5,477 bases of DNA from an uncultured Prevotellaceae bacterium (GCA_937910905.1 CALEPV010000083.1:1-5477); one strand, 5' to 3'. Counted from the stretch's first letter, positions 1 to 5,477 are shown. Notes: generated by a model not told the origin, from the letters alone. Numbers and translations are program-made.

Positions 1-5
1 CAAGA

Positions 6-20
6 AGGGGTTTCACCCCT
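6..20 (+). other. Small hairpin next to the terminator
   Basis: AGGGGT-TTC-ACCCCT is a perfect six-base-pair stem with a three-base loop. No T-run follows it on the plus strand. It lies 14 bases before a second hairpin that does have a T-run, so it may be part of a double-hairpin 3' end of an upstream transcript. On the minus strand only TCTTG follows, a poor terminator tail. Confidence 0.4.
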
Positions 21-34
21 CCCTGTGTTCTTTC

Positions 35-52
35 GTCCCTCTGGGACTTTTT
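35..52 (+). terminator. Candidate rho-independent terminator of an upstream gene
   Basis: GTCCC-TCT-GGGAC forms a perfect five-base-pair, GC-rich stem with a three-base loop, followed at once by TTTTT (48-52). The T-run is on the plus strand only, so it would stop transcription entering from the left, from a gene ending before the window. The stem is short and efficiency may be modest. If it works, it insulates the htpG regulatory region from upstream read-through. Confidence 0.5.
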
Positions 53-121
53 CAATTGGTCTCAATACAATGATTTTTCAGTATAATATAATATCACTAA
101 TATCACTAACCGGCGTATTAA

Positions 122-134
122 ACTGATTATCAGT
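122..134. other. 13-bp palindrome, operator-like
   Basis: ACTGAT-T-ATCAGT is perfectly symmetric about the central base. A site of this size and form could bind a dimeric regulator, but no regulator or promoter in the immediate surroundings supports a specific reading. It lies between the arms of the 88-185 inverted repeat. Confidence 0.35.
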
Positions 135-145
135 CATATCATTTA

Positions 146-169
146 GTGCAAATGGGCGTGCAAATGAGT
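146..169 (+). repeat. 12-bp tandem duplication
   Basis: GTGCAAATGGGC (146-157) is followed directly by GTGCAAATGAGT (158-169). The two copies agree at 10 of 12 positions, including a perfect nine-base core GTGCAAATG. Its function is unknown. It may be a slippage product or a pair of half-sites. Confidence 0.5.
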
Positions 170-184
170 GTAAAAGTGATATTA

Positions 185-194
185 TTTGGCCAAA
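185..194. other. 10-bp perfect palindrome
   Basis: TTTGGCCAAA is a perfect even palindrome starting at the last base of the 175-185 repeat arm. It could be a dimer-binding site or chance. Nothing nearby assigns it a role. Confidence 0.3.
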
Positions 195-248
195 AACGGC
201 AAAAGTTCAATCTATAAGGGTGCTCATCATCGCGTCGATGGGTGCTCT

Positions 249-392
249 GCATCGCGATGTCGAGGTCGTTGCATCGCGATGTCGAGGGTGTTGCATCGCG
301 ATGTCGAGGTCGTTGCATCGCGGTGTCGAGGTCGTTGCATCGCGGTGTCGAGGGTGTTGCACCGCGGTGTCGAGGTCGTTGCACCGCGGTGT
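249..392. repeat. Tandem array of 22-bp units, each with a palindromic core
   Basis: Six complete units begin at 249, 271, 293, 315, 337 and 359, each exactly 22 bases, and a partial seventh covers 381-392. Each has a ten-base core followed by GTCGAGG-like sequence or its remnant. The cores run CATCGCGATG (units 1-3), CATCGCGGTG (units 4-5) and CACCGCGGTG (units 6-7). The first and last forms are perfect palindromes, and the middle form has one broken pair. The unit tail alternates GGTCGTT or GGGTGTT in the order A-B-A-A-B-A, hinting at duplication of a 66-base block. A degenerate unit with a CATCG-CGT-CGATG dyad lies just upstream (228-240). There are no unique spacers, so this is not a CRISPR array. 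It is GC-rich, unlike its AT-rich left flank. Candidate roles are a multi-copy protein-binding platform or a neutral minisatellite. Confidence 0.9.
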
Positions 393-401
393 ACGATGCT
401 C

Positions 402-437
402 AACAGCGTGCTGTTCTGCGTTCAACAGCGTGCTGTT
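402..437. promoter_or_regulatory. Paired palindromes 22 bp apart, candidate activator or operator sites
   Basis: AACAGCGTGCTGTT occurs at 402-415 and again, identically, at 424-437. Each has perfect six-base arms (AACAGC / GCTGTT) around a two-base GT centre. The identical block extends to 16 bases, TCAACAGCGTGCTGTT (400-415 and 422-437). The centres are at 408.5 and 430.5, 22 bp apart and in exact register with the palindrome centres of the preceding array. They lie about 170-195 bases upstream of the start predicted for the sigma-54 promoter, within the range commonly seen for enhancer-type activator sites. Two sites on one face of the helix fit cooperative binding. The protein is unknown. 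Confidence 0.6.
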
Positions 438-473
438 TTTCAAGTGTGCTCAGCTATCGATTTGGGATTAATG

Positions 474-506
474 TTGTCATAGTTACATCAATTATGAGTA
501 CATTTG
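474..506 (+). promoter_or_regulatory. Candidate Bacteroidota housekeeping promoter (TAnnTTTG)
   Basis: TACATTTG at 499-506 matches the Bacteroidota primary-sigma -7 consensus TAnnTTTG at every fixed position. Upstream, TTG at 474-476 is a partial -33 element separated by 22 bases, slightly longer than the usual 19-21. Transcription would start near 511-514 and give a leader of roughly 120 bases before htpG. A degenerate palindrome (519-532) lies just past the predicted start, where a bound protein could interfere. Confidence 0.45.
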
Positions 507-510
507 CAGC

Positions 511-539
511 GTGACAGTGACAGCACGCCGTTTTGTCAC
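511..539. promoter_or_regulatory. Degenerate third AACAGC-type dyad inside an inverted repeat
   Basis: GACAGCACGCCGTT (519-532) matches the reverse complement of the 402/424 palindrome at 12 of 14 positions, so it looks like a weaker copy of the same site. It is enclosed by a six-base inverted repeat, GTGACA (511-516) and TGTCAC (534-539). Its centre, 525.5, lies about 76 bases upstream of the predicted sigma-54 start and just downstream of the predicted TAnnTTTG start. It could help activation of one promoter or hinder the other. This is an inference from similarity and position only. Confidence 0.4.
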
Positions 540-575
540 ATTGATTTTGGCAGTAATTGTGGCAGGATGATGCTT

Positions 576-591
576 TGGCACGCTCTTTGCT
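576..591 (+). promoter_or_regulatory. Strong match to the sigma-54 (RpoN) -24/-12 promoter
   Basis: TGGCACG-CTCT-TTGCT fits the sigma-54 consensus TGGCACG-N4-TTGCW at every fixed position. The invariant GG (577-578) and GC (589-590) are separated by exactly 10 bases, as required. Transcription would begin near 602, leaving a leader of about 34 bases before the htpG start codon at 636. Sigma-54 promoters need an AAA+ activator bound upstream, and the palindromes at 402-437 are candidate sites for one. TTTG at 586-589 with TATTTAAC at 609-616 could be read as a primary-sigma promoter, but the -7 match is poor. Confidence 0.7.
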
Positions 592-635
592 AAGATATGT
601 GCTGAAGTATTTAACCATATTAAAGACATACAACT

Positions 636-2690
636 ATGCAGAAAGGTAACATTGGAGTAACGACTGAGAACATTTTCCCCGTAATCAAGAAATTCCTCTA
701 TAGCGACCACGAGATATTTATCCGCGAGATAGTGAGCAACGCCGTAGACGCCACGCAGAAGCTCAAGACGCTGGCTGGCAGGGGCGACTACGAGGGTGAG
801 CTGGGCGACCTGAAGGTGGAGGTGAAGGTTGACAAGGATGCCGGCACCATCACCGTGAGCGATTACGGTATAGGCATGACGGCAGAGGAGATTGACAAGT
901 ATATAAATCAGATTGCGTTCTCCGGAGCCAACGACTTCCTGGACAAGTACAAGGACGATGCCAATGCCATTATCGGTCACTTCGGATTGGGCTTCTACTC
1001 CGCATTCATGGTGTCGAAGCAGGTGGAAATCATCACCAAGAGCTATCAGGACGCTCCTGCACAGAAGTGGAGCTGCGACGGCAGTCCCGAATTCACGCTG
1101 GAGGAGGTTGAGAAGGAAAGTCGCGGCACGGACATCGTGATGCACATCGACGACGACTGCAAGGAGTTCCTTGAGAAGGACAAGCTTGAAGGCTTGCTGA
1201 AGAAGTATTGCCACTTCCTGCCTGTGCCCGTAGTGTTCGGCAAGAAGCAGGAGTGGAAGGATGGCAAGATGCAGGACACCGACGAGGACAACCAGATAAA
1301 CGACACCACACCGCTGTGGACACGCAAGCCCAGCGAGCTGAAGGACGAGGACTACAAGGAGTTCTACCGCAAGCTGTACCCGATGAGCGACGAACCTCTG
1401 TTCTGGATTCACCTGAACGTAGACTTCCCGTTCCACCTGACAGGTGTGCTATACTTCCCGAAGATCAAGAGCAACATCGAGCTGCAGCGCAACAAGATTC
1501 AGCTCTACTGCAATCAGGTGTTCGTAACCGACCAGGTGGAGGGCATCGTGCCTGACTTCCTGACACTGCTCCACGGTGTGATTGACTCGCCAGACATCCC
1601 GCTGAACGTGAGCCGCTCGTACTTGCAGAGCGATAGCAACGTGAAGAAGATTTCTGGCTACATCACCAAGAAAGTGAGTGACCGCTTGAGCTCGTTGTTC
1701 AAGAACGATCGCAAGGACTTCGAGCAGAAGTGGGATGACATAAAGATATTCATCAACTACGGTATGCTTACCGAGGACGACTTCTACGAGAAGGCAAAGG
1801 CTTTCGCCCTGGTGAAGGACACCGAGGACAAGTACTTCACGCTCGACGAGTACCAGACACTCATCAAGGACAACCAGACAAACAAGGACGGTCAGCTCGT
1901 ATATCTCTATGCCAACGACAAGGATGCAGAGTTCACTTACATCGATGCTGCCAAGGAGAAGGGCTACAGCGTACTGCTGATGGACGGCCAGCTGGATGTG
2001 CCTGTGATGCAGATGCTGGAGCGCAAGCTGGAGAAATCCACCTTCACCCGAGTGGACTCCGATGTTATAGACCGCCTCATCGTGAAGGACGACACCACAC
2101 GCGAGGAGCTTTCAGCAGACCGCGCTGCAAACCTCGCCCAGCTCTTTGAGTCGCAGATGCCCAAGACCGACAAGGTGAACTACCATGTGGAGACGCAGGC
2201 TATGGGTGCTGAAGCAATGCCAGTAGTCATCACCCAAAGTGAGTACATGCGCCGCATGAAGGATATGGCCCGCATACAGCCAGGCATGAGCTTCTATGGC
2301 GAAATGCCAGATATGTACAACCTCGTGCTAAATACCGACAATGCTCTGGTGAGTGCTGTGCTGGCCGACAGCGAGGCTGCCACTGCAGAACAGCTGAAAC
2401 CTATTGAGGCAGAGCTGAGAGGACTCAATGCACGTCAGGCGGTACTGCGCAGCGAGCAGGACAAGAAGAAGGCCGACGAGATAACCGACGAAGAGAAAGC
2501 CGATCTCAAGCAGTGCGGCGACGATATAGCTGCCGAGGAGCAGAAGAAGAAAGATATCCTCACCACCTACGCTGCAGGCAACGACCGCATACACCAGCTC
2601 ATAGATCTGGCTCTGCTGCAGAACGGACTGCTGCGAGGCGAAGCGCTGGCACGGTTCGTGAAGCGCAGCGTCGAGCTGTTGAAAGATTGA
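636..2690 (+). CDS. htpG: Molecular chaperone HtpG (bacterial Hsp90)
   Basis: Cytosolic homodimeric ATP-dependent chaperone that remodels partly folded client proteins, usually with the DnaK system. The N-terminal GHKL ATPase domain (about 1-215) shows the N-box with E31, N35 and D38 (EIFIREIVSNAVDA), the DYGIGM motif (D76, G80), and GHFGLGFYSAF at 114-124. The middle domain begins around PLWTRKP (226-232) and carries the ATP-contacting loop SRSYLQ with R327 and Q331, spaced like yeast R380 and Q384, so the ATPase looks intact. The C-terminal dimerisation part ends in a helical segment after N649. At 684 residues it is about 60 longer than the E. coli protein. The excess is mainly a Lys/Glu-rich, probably coiled-coil insertion at about 577-648. 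The ATG at 636 puts the canonical GVTTENIFP-like start at the N-terminus. There is no strong Shine-Dalgarno sequence, only an A-rich leader, as is usual in Bacteroidota. It probably heads an operon with clpC. Confidence 0.97.
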   Translation: MQKGNIGVTTENIFPVIKKFLYSDHEIFIREIVSNAVDATQKLKTLAGRGDYEGELGDLKVEVKVDKDAGTITVSDYGIGMTAEEIDKYINQIAFSGANDFLDKYKDDANAIIGHFGLGFYSAFMVSKQVEIITKSYQDAPAQKWSCDGSPEFTLEEVEKESRGTDIVMHIDDDCKEFLEKDKLEGLLKKYCHFLPVPVVFGKKQEWKDGKMQDTDEDNQINDTTPLWTRKPSELKDEDYKEFYRKLYPMSDEPLFWIHLNVDFPFHLTGVLYFPKIKSNIELQRNKIQLYCNQVFVTDQVEGIVPDFLTLLHGVIDSPDIPLNVSRSYLQSDSNVKKISGYITKKVSDRLSSLFKNDRKDFEQKWDDIKIFINYGMLTEDDFYEKAKAFALVKDTEDKYFTLDEYQTLIKDNQTNKDGQLVYLYANDKDAEFTYIDAAKEKGYSVLLMDGQLDVPVMQMLERKLEKSTFTRVDSDVIDRLIVKDDTTREELSADRAANLAQLFESQMPKTDKVNYHVETQAMGAEAMPVVITQSEYMRRMKDMARIQPGMSFYGEMPDMYNLVLNTDNALVSAVLADSEAATAEQLKPIEAELRGLNARQAVLRSEQDKKKADEITDEEKADLKQCGDDIAAEEQKKKDILTTYAAGNDRIHQLIDLALLQNGLLRGEALARFVKRSVELLKD

Positions 2691-2716
2691 AACACAGAAA
2701 CGTTGAAAGGTTGAAT
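2678..2716 (+). repeat. Imperfect 15-bp direct repeat spanning the htpG-clpC junction
   Basis: GTTGAAAGATTGAAA (2678-2692) and GTTGAAAGGTTGAAT (2702-2716) agree at 13 of 15 positions and start 24 bases apart. The first copy contains the last codons and the TGA stop of htpG; the second ends at the base before the clpC ATG. Similar GTTGAAAG-type words are, as I recall, common in Bacteroidales spacers, but I could not verify this. The second copy supplies the ribosome-binding region of clpC. Confidence 0.6.
2705..2710 (+). promoter_or_regulatory. Ribosome binding site supporting the clpC start
   Basis: GAAAGG ends six bases before the ATG at 2717 and is a moderate Shine-Dalgarno-like match. It favours this start over an in-frame ATG at 2513, which lies inside htpG and would add 68 residues unlike any Clp N-domain. 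Confidence 0.5.
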
Positions 2717-5248
2717 ATGCAAAGCAAATACTCACCAGCCATAAACACAATACTAAACTACGGCAAGGAGGAGGCAGTACGACTGCGCAGTGAGCATGTC
2801 GAGCCATCGCACCTCCTGCTGGCAATCATACGCGACAACCAGTCAGTTGCAGCCGCGTTGTTGCGTCATCACGGGGTGGACTTCGCCGTGCTGAAGAACC
2901 AGCTGGAGCTACTCGTGCGTGGCCACTACGAGCGCGAAGACCAGCTGCTGAGCGACGAGTCATCGCGCATACTTAAGCTGATGATGCTGGAAGCCAGGGC
3001 TATGCACACCGATATGGCCGACACGGAGCACCTGCTACTGGCCATGCTGCGCAACACCGACGGAGCTGCATCCAAGGTGCTGCGAGCCTTAGATGTGGAC
3101 TATCAGAGCGTCAAGGCTCAGCTCACGCAGAAGCAGGACACGCAGGCAGGCTTCAACTTCACCGATGAAGACGAGGACGACGATGAGAGCGGCGTGATGA
3201 ACAACCGTAGTCAGAACTCCGGCGACAGTGCCCCGCGCAACGCCACCAGAACCCAGCAGGGTGGTGGTAAGCAGAACAACGGCACCCCCGCACTCGACAC
3301 CTTCGGCACCGACCTGACCAAGGCAGCTGCCGAGGGGCTGCTCGACCCTGTGGTAGGTCGCGAACAGGAGATACAGCGAGTGGCGCAGATACTCTGTCGC
3401 CGCAAGAAGAACAACCCGATACTGATTGGTCAGCCAGGTGTGGGCAAGAGCGCTATCGTGGAAGGCCTGGCACAGCGCATAGTGGAACATCAGGTGGCGC
3501 GCCTGCTCTTCGACAAGCGCATCGTGATGCTTGACCTCGGAGCCGTAGTAGCCGGTACGAAGTACAGAGGACAGTTTGAGGAGCGCATCAAGGCAATAAT
3601 CAACGAGCTGCACGATCACAAGGAGATAATAGTATTCATCGACGAGATACACACCATCATAGGAGCCGGTTCAGCTGCCGGAACGATGGATGCTGCCAAC
3701 ATGCTGAAGCCCGCTTTGGCCCGCGGCGAGGTGCAGTGCATCGGTGCCACCACCATCGATGAGTACAAGAAGAGCATCGAGAAGGACGGAGCGCTGGAGC
3801 GCCGATTCCAGAAGGTGATGGTAGAGCCCACATCGGCCGATGAGACCTATCAGATACTGCAGAACATCAAGGCTCGCTACGAGGAGCACCACCACGTGCG
3901 CTACTCCGACGATGCCCTGTGGGCTTGCGTGCGTCTGACCGAGCGATATGTCACCGACCGTTGTCTTCCCGACAAGGCTATAGATGCACTCGACGAGGCT
4001 GGCTCGAAAGCTCATCTGGTGAACATACCAATAAGTCAGGACATAGTGCTCAAGGAGCAGCTCATACAGCACCTGAACGAGCAGAAGAACCTGGCTGTGC
4101 AGACACAGCAGTTCGAGAGGGCAGCCGACCTGCGCGACCAGATAGCGACCGAACAGGAGAGGCTGGAGCAAATCAAGCGCGACTGGGAGGCCAACATGCA
4201 AGAAAAGCGCGAACCCATAGACGAGAACATGATAGCCGACGTAGTGGCTATGATGACTGGCATACCCGTGCAGCGTGTGGGAGAGAACGAGAATGAGCGT
4301 CTGCGCAATCTCGGCAATGCCCTAAAAGGTTCCATCGTAGGACAGGACGATGCCGTCGACAAGGTGGTTAAGGCTATCCAGCGTTCTCGTGTGGGCCTCA
4401 AGGATCCCAACAAGCCAATAGGTACATTCATGTTCCTCGGTCCAACGGGTGTCGGCAAGACCTACCTCACCAAGCGTCTGGCTGTAGAGCTCTTCGGAAC
4501 GGAGGATGCGTTGATACGCATAGACATGAGCGAGTATATGGAGAAGCACACCGTGAGCCGTATGGTGGGCGCTCCTCCGGGATATGTAGGCTACGAGGAG
4601 GGCGGTCAGCTCACAGAGCGTGTGCGCCGCAAGCCCTACAGCATTGTGCTGCTCGATGAGATAGAGAAAGCACACTCCGACATATTCAATGTACTGCTGC
4701 AGGTGATGGACGATGGCCGCCTGACTGATGGCAACGGAACGACTATTGACTTCCGCAACACCATCATCATAATGACATCCAACAGCGGTACGCGCCAGCT
4801 CAAGGAATTCGGGCAGGGCATAGGCTTCACCCATTCCACAGGTGTCACAAATCGCGACTATGCCCGCAGCATCATTCAGAAGACGCTGCAGCGCCAGTTC
4901 TCGCCAGAGTTCCTAAACCGTCTGGACGATATCATATTCTTCGACCAGCTGAGCAAGGAGCATCTGCACAGCATAGTGGACATAGAGGCACGTCCCCTGA
5001 TCAAGCGCATAGCCGATATGGGCTACAATCTGCAGCTCACTGATGCTGCCCGCTCATGGCTCTCGACCAAGGGCTACGATGTCCAGTTTGGGGCCAGACC
5101 CTTAAAGCGTTTGCTGCAGACAAGCCTCGAAGACGCTGTGTGTCAGCTCATTTTGGACGATAAGCTACATGCAGGTGAAACTGTTGTGGCAACTGCCGGT
5201 GCCGATACCGACAAGGAACTCACCTTCGAGGTTAGGCAGGCAGAGTGA
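2717..5248 (+). CDS. clpC: ClpC-type Hsp100 unfoldase, ATPase partner of ClpP
   Basis: Hexameric AAA+ unfoldase that threads damaged or tagged proteins into the ClpP protease in the cytosol. From the ATG at 2717 it has 843 residues, normal for ClpC. Domains in order: a double Clp_N repeat (about 5-140); a low-complexity linker (about 144-190) with an acidic run DEDEDDDE at 150-157; the first AAA+ domain with Walker A GQPGVGKS (238-245), Walker B FIDE (D309, E310) and arginines R362/R363; a short middle domain with a UVR-like motif FERAADLRDQ (466-475); and the second AAA+ domain with Walker A GPTGVGKT (575-582), Walker B LLDE (D647, E648) and R735 in FSPEFLNR. An IGF tripeptide at 702-704 is the expected ClpP-docking loop. 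The short middle domain and IGF loop exclude ClpB. It follows htpG by 26 bases with no terminator between, so co-transcription is likely. No CtsR or McsAB partner gene is visible here. Confidence 0.95.
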   Translation: MQSKYSPAINTILNYGKEEAVRLRSEHVEPSHLLLAIIRDNQSVAAALLRHHGVDFAVLKNQLELLVRGHYEREDQLLSDESSRILKLMMLEARAMHTDMADTEHLLLAMLRNTDGAASKVLRALDVDYQSVKAQLTQKQDTQAGFNFTDEDEDDDESGVMNNRSQNSGDSAPRNATRTQQGGGKQNNGTPALDTFGTDLTKAAAEGLLDPVVGREQEIQRVAQILCRRKKNNPILIGQPGVGKSAIVEGLAQRIVEHQVARLLFDKRIVMLDLGAVVAGTKYRGQFEERIKAIINELHDHKEIIVFIDEIHTIIGAGSAAGTMDAANMLKPALARGEVQCIGATTIDEYKKSIEKDGALERRFQKVMVEPTSADETYQILQNIKARYEEHHHVRYSDDALWACVRLTERYVTDRCLPDKAIDALDEAGSKAHLVNIPISQDIVLKEQLIQHLNEQKNLAVQTQQFERAADLRDQIATEQERLEQIKRDWEANMQEKREPIDENMIADVVAMMTGIPVQRVGENENERLRNLGNALKGSIVGQDDAVDKVVKAIQRSRVGLKDPNKPIGTFMFLGPTGVGKTYLTKRLAVELFGTEDALIRIDMSEYMEKHTVSRMVGAPPGYVGYEEGGQLTERVRRKPYSIVLLDEIEKAHSDIFNVLLQVMDDGRLTDGNGTTIDFRNTIIIMTSNSGTRQLKEFGQGIGFTHSTGVTNRDYARSIIQKTLQRQFSPEFLNRLDDIIFFDQLSKEHLHSIVDIEARPLIKRIADMGYNLQLTDAARSWLSTKGYDVQFGARPLKRLLQTSLEDAVCQLILDDKLHAGETVVATAGADTDKELTFEVRQAE

Positions 5249-5477
5249 CAGACATAATATCGCACATAACACACTGATAACTAAAAAGAAGCGTCTGACA
5301 AACGGCATTGTGCCTATCGGCTGCGTGAAGGACTGAGGCCAAACAGCAGCATATAGCAGCAAGGGGCTCAGGAATTGTGTCTCAGGCTTTTCTGTGCTGG
5401 GTCTTGCTAATAGTCGCGATGCTTAGTGATGGTTAAATAATAACTTGGGACGATTTGCCTCATATTTTTGAGCTTAT
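5249..5477. other. Spacer after clpC, no gene seen
   Basis: No credible gene occurs here. The only sizeable open frame, on the minus strand at 5165-5362, overlaps the clpC end and has no homology that I recognise. No clear terminator follows clpC. The best candidate, CTGAG (5333-5337) pairing with CTCAG (5367-5371), has a long loop and no adjacent T-run. GGCA-TTG-TGCC at 5304-5314 is a four-base-pair hairpin without a T-run. Confidence 0.6.
5463..5470 (+). promoter_or_regulatory. Candidate -7 element for a gene beyond the window
   Basis: TATTTTTG fits TAnnTTTG at every fixed position. The nearest TTG upstream (5445-5447) is only 15 bases away, too close for a good -33 element, so support is partial. 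If real, transcription would start at the very end of the window and serve the next gene to the right. Confidence 0.3.

Larger units (their letters stand above)
88..185. repeat. 11-bp perfect inverted repeat with one arm duplicated in tandem
   Basis: ATAATATCACT at 88-98 is exactly complementary to AGTGATATTAT at 175-185, with 76 bases between. The left arm is also part of a nine-base tandem duplication, TAATATCAC at 89-97 and again at 98-106, so the right arm can pair with either copy. No target-site duplication or transposase is visible. The low complexity of AT-rich DNA makes chance a real possibility, but 11 perfect pairs with a duplicated arm is more than I would expect in 100 bases. Confidence 0.5.
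1..635. other. Long non-coding region upstream of htpG
   Basis: This stretch has no convincing gene. Open frames cross 186-514 on both strands only because the 22-bp repeat array lacks stop codons; their predicted products are the repeat read in successive frames, and none has a credible ribosome binding site. From left to right it holds a hairpin and candidate terminator (6-52), an AT-rich part with inverted and direct repeats (88-194), the GC-rich palindrome array (249-392), two further palindromes in the same register (402-437), a degenerate third copy (519-532), and two candidate promoters (474-506 and 576-591). A spacer of more than 600 bases is long for a bacterial genome. Together with the density of symmetric motifs this suggests a regulatory region, which is an inference. 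Confidence 0.75.

Noticed and set aside
249..392. CRISPR array
   Set aside because: The 22-bp units are contiguous, with no unique spacers, and no cas gene is present.
249..437. Plasmid replication iterons
   Set aside because: 22-bp direct repeats resemble iterons, but there is no replication initiator gene, and the setting is a chromosomal chaperone locus.
139..514. Several overlapping open frames on both strands encoding Arg/Cys/His-rich repeat peptides
   Set aside because: They exist because the 22-bp repeat lacks stop codons in every frame. The peptides are the same DNA read in successive frames, compete with one another, and lack ribosome binding sites.
395..635. HrcA/CIRCE heat-shock operator
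   Set aside because: No TTAGCACTC-N9-GAGTGCTAA or close variant is visible upstream of htpG.
492..1436. 314-residue minus-strand open frame
   Set aside because: It is antisense to the strongly conserved N-terminal part of htpG and is a codon-bias shadow.
1500..1523. Loss of a catalytic arginine in HtpG (LYCNQVF with Gln294, where many Hsp90s have Arg)
   Set aside because: The arginine that contacts ATP lies in the SRxxLQ motif, which is intact here as R327 and Q331. The Gln294 difference is probably a lineage feature.
2513..2716. Longer clpC start adding 68 residues
   Set aside because: The extension lies mostly inside htpG in another frame, is Arg-rich and unlike a Clp N-domain, whereas the ATG at 2717 starts directly at the canonical N-domain.
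5165..5362. 65-residue minus-strand open frame with a hydrophobic stretch
   Set aside because: It overlaps the clpC C-terminus in antisense and has no visible ribosome binding site or recognisable family.
5333..5371. Terminator after clpC
   Set aside because: The stem is short with a mismatch, the loop is about 23 bases or more, and no T-run follows directly.

Overview
The window looks like chromosomal DNA from a member of the Bacteroidota, most likely a Prevotella-like Bacteroidales. The reasons are the form of Hsp90 (about 684 residues, with a charged insertion near the C-terminus), a ClpC with an acidic, Asn/Gln/Gly-rich linker, matches to the Bacteroidota promoter element TAnnTTTG, weak Shine-Dalgarno sequences, and GC-rich genes set in AT-rich spacers. 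The genus is an inference from these features; no search could be run.

Layout. Bases 1-635 carry no convincing gene. They open with a small hairpin and a candidate intrinsic terminator (6-52) that would end an upstream gene outside the window. Next comes an AT-rich stretch with short inverted and direct repeats (88-194). Then follows a striking GC-rich array of palindromes (249-437), and finally a promoter zone for the genes to the right, with a candidate TAnnTTTG promoter (499-506) and an excellent match to the sigma-54 -24/-12 consensus (576-591). Bases 636-2690 encode the Hsp90 chaperone HtpG. After 26 bases, 2717-5248 encode a ClpC-type Hsp100 unfoldase. Bases 5249-5477 are a spacer with no gene I can support; it ends in a TAnnTTTG-like element that may drive the next gene.

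How the parts fit. htpG and clpC lie on the same strand with a short gap and no terminator between them, so they probably form a proteostasis operon: HtpG holds and remodels clients, and ClpC unfolds damaged proteins for ClpP. The promoter zone suggests two inputs, a housekeeping-type promoter and a sigma-54 promoter that would need an AAA+ activator bound upstream.

The most interesting structure is upstream. Nine dyad-symmetric sites have their centres exactly 22 bp apart (254.5 to 430.5). The core changes along the array from CATCGCGATG to CATCGCGGTG to CACCGCGGTG and then to AACAGC-GT-GCTGTT, while symmetry and register are kept. The array sits about 170-350 bp upstream of the predicted sigma-54 start, where activator sites are commonly found. 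I infer a cooperative multi-site binding platform. A neutral minisatellite that expanded by slippage is the main alternative.
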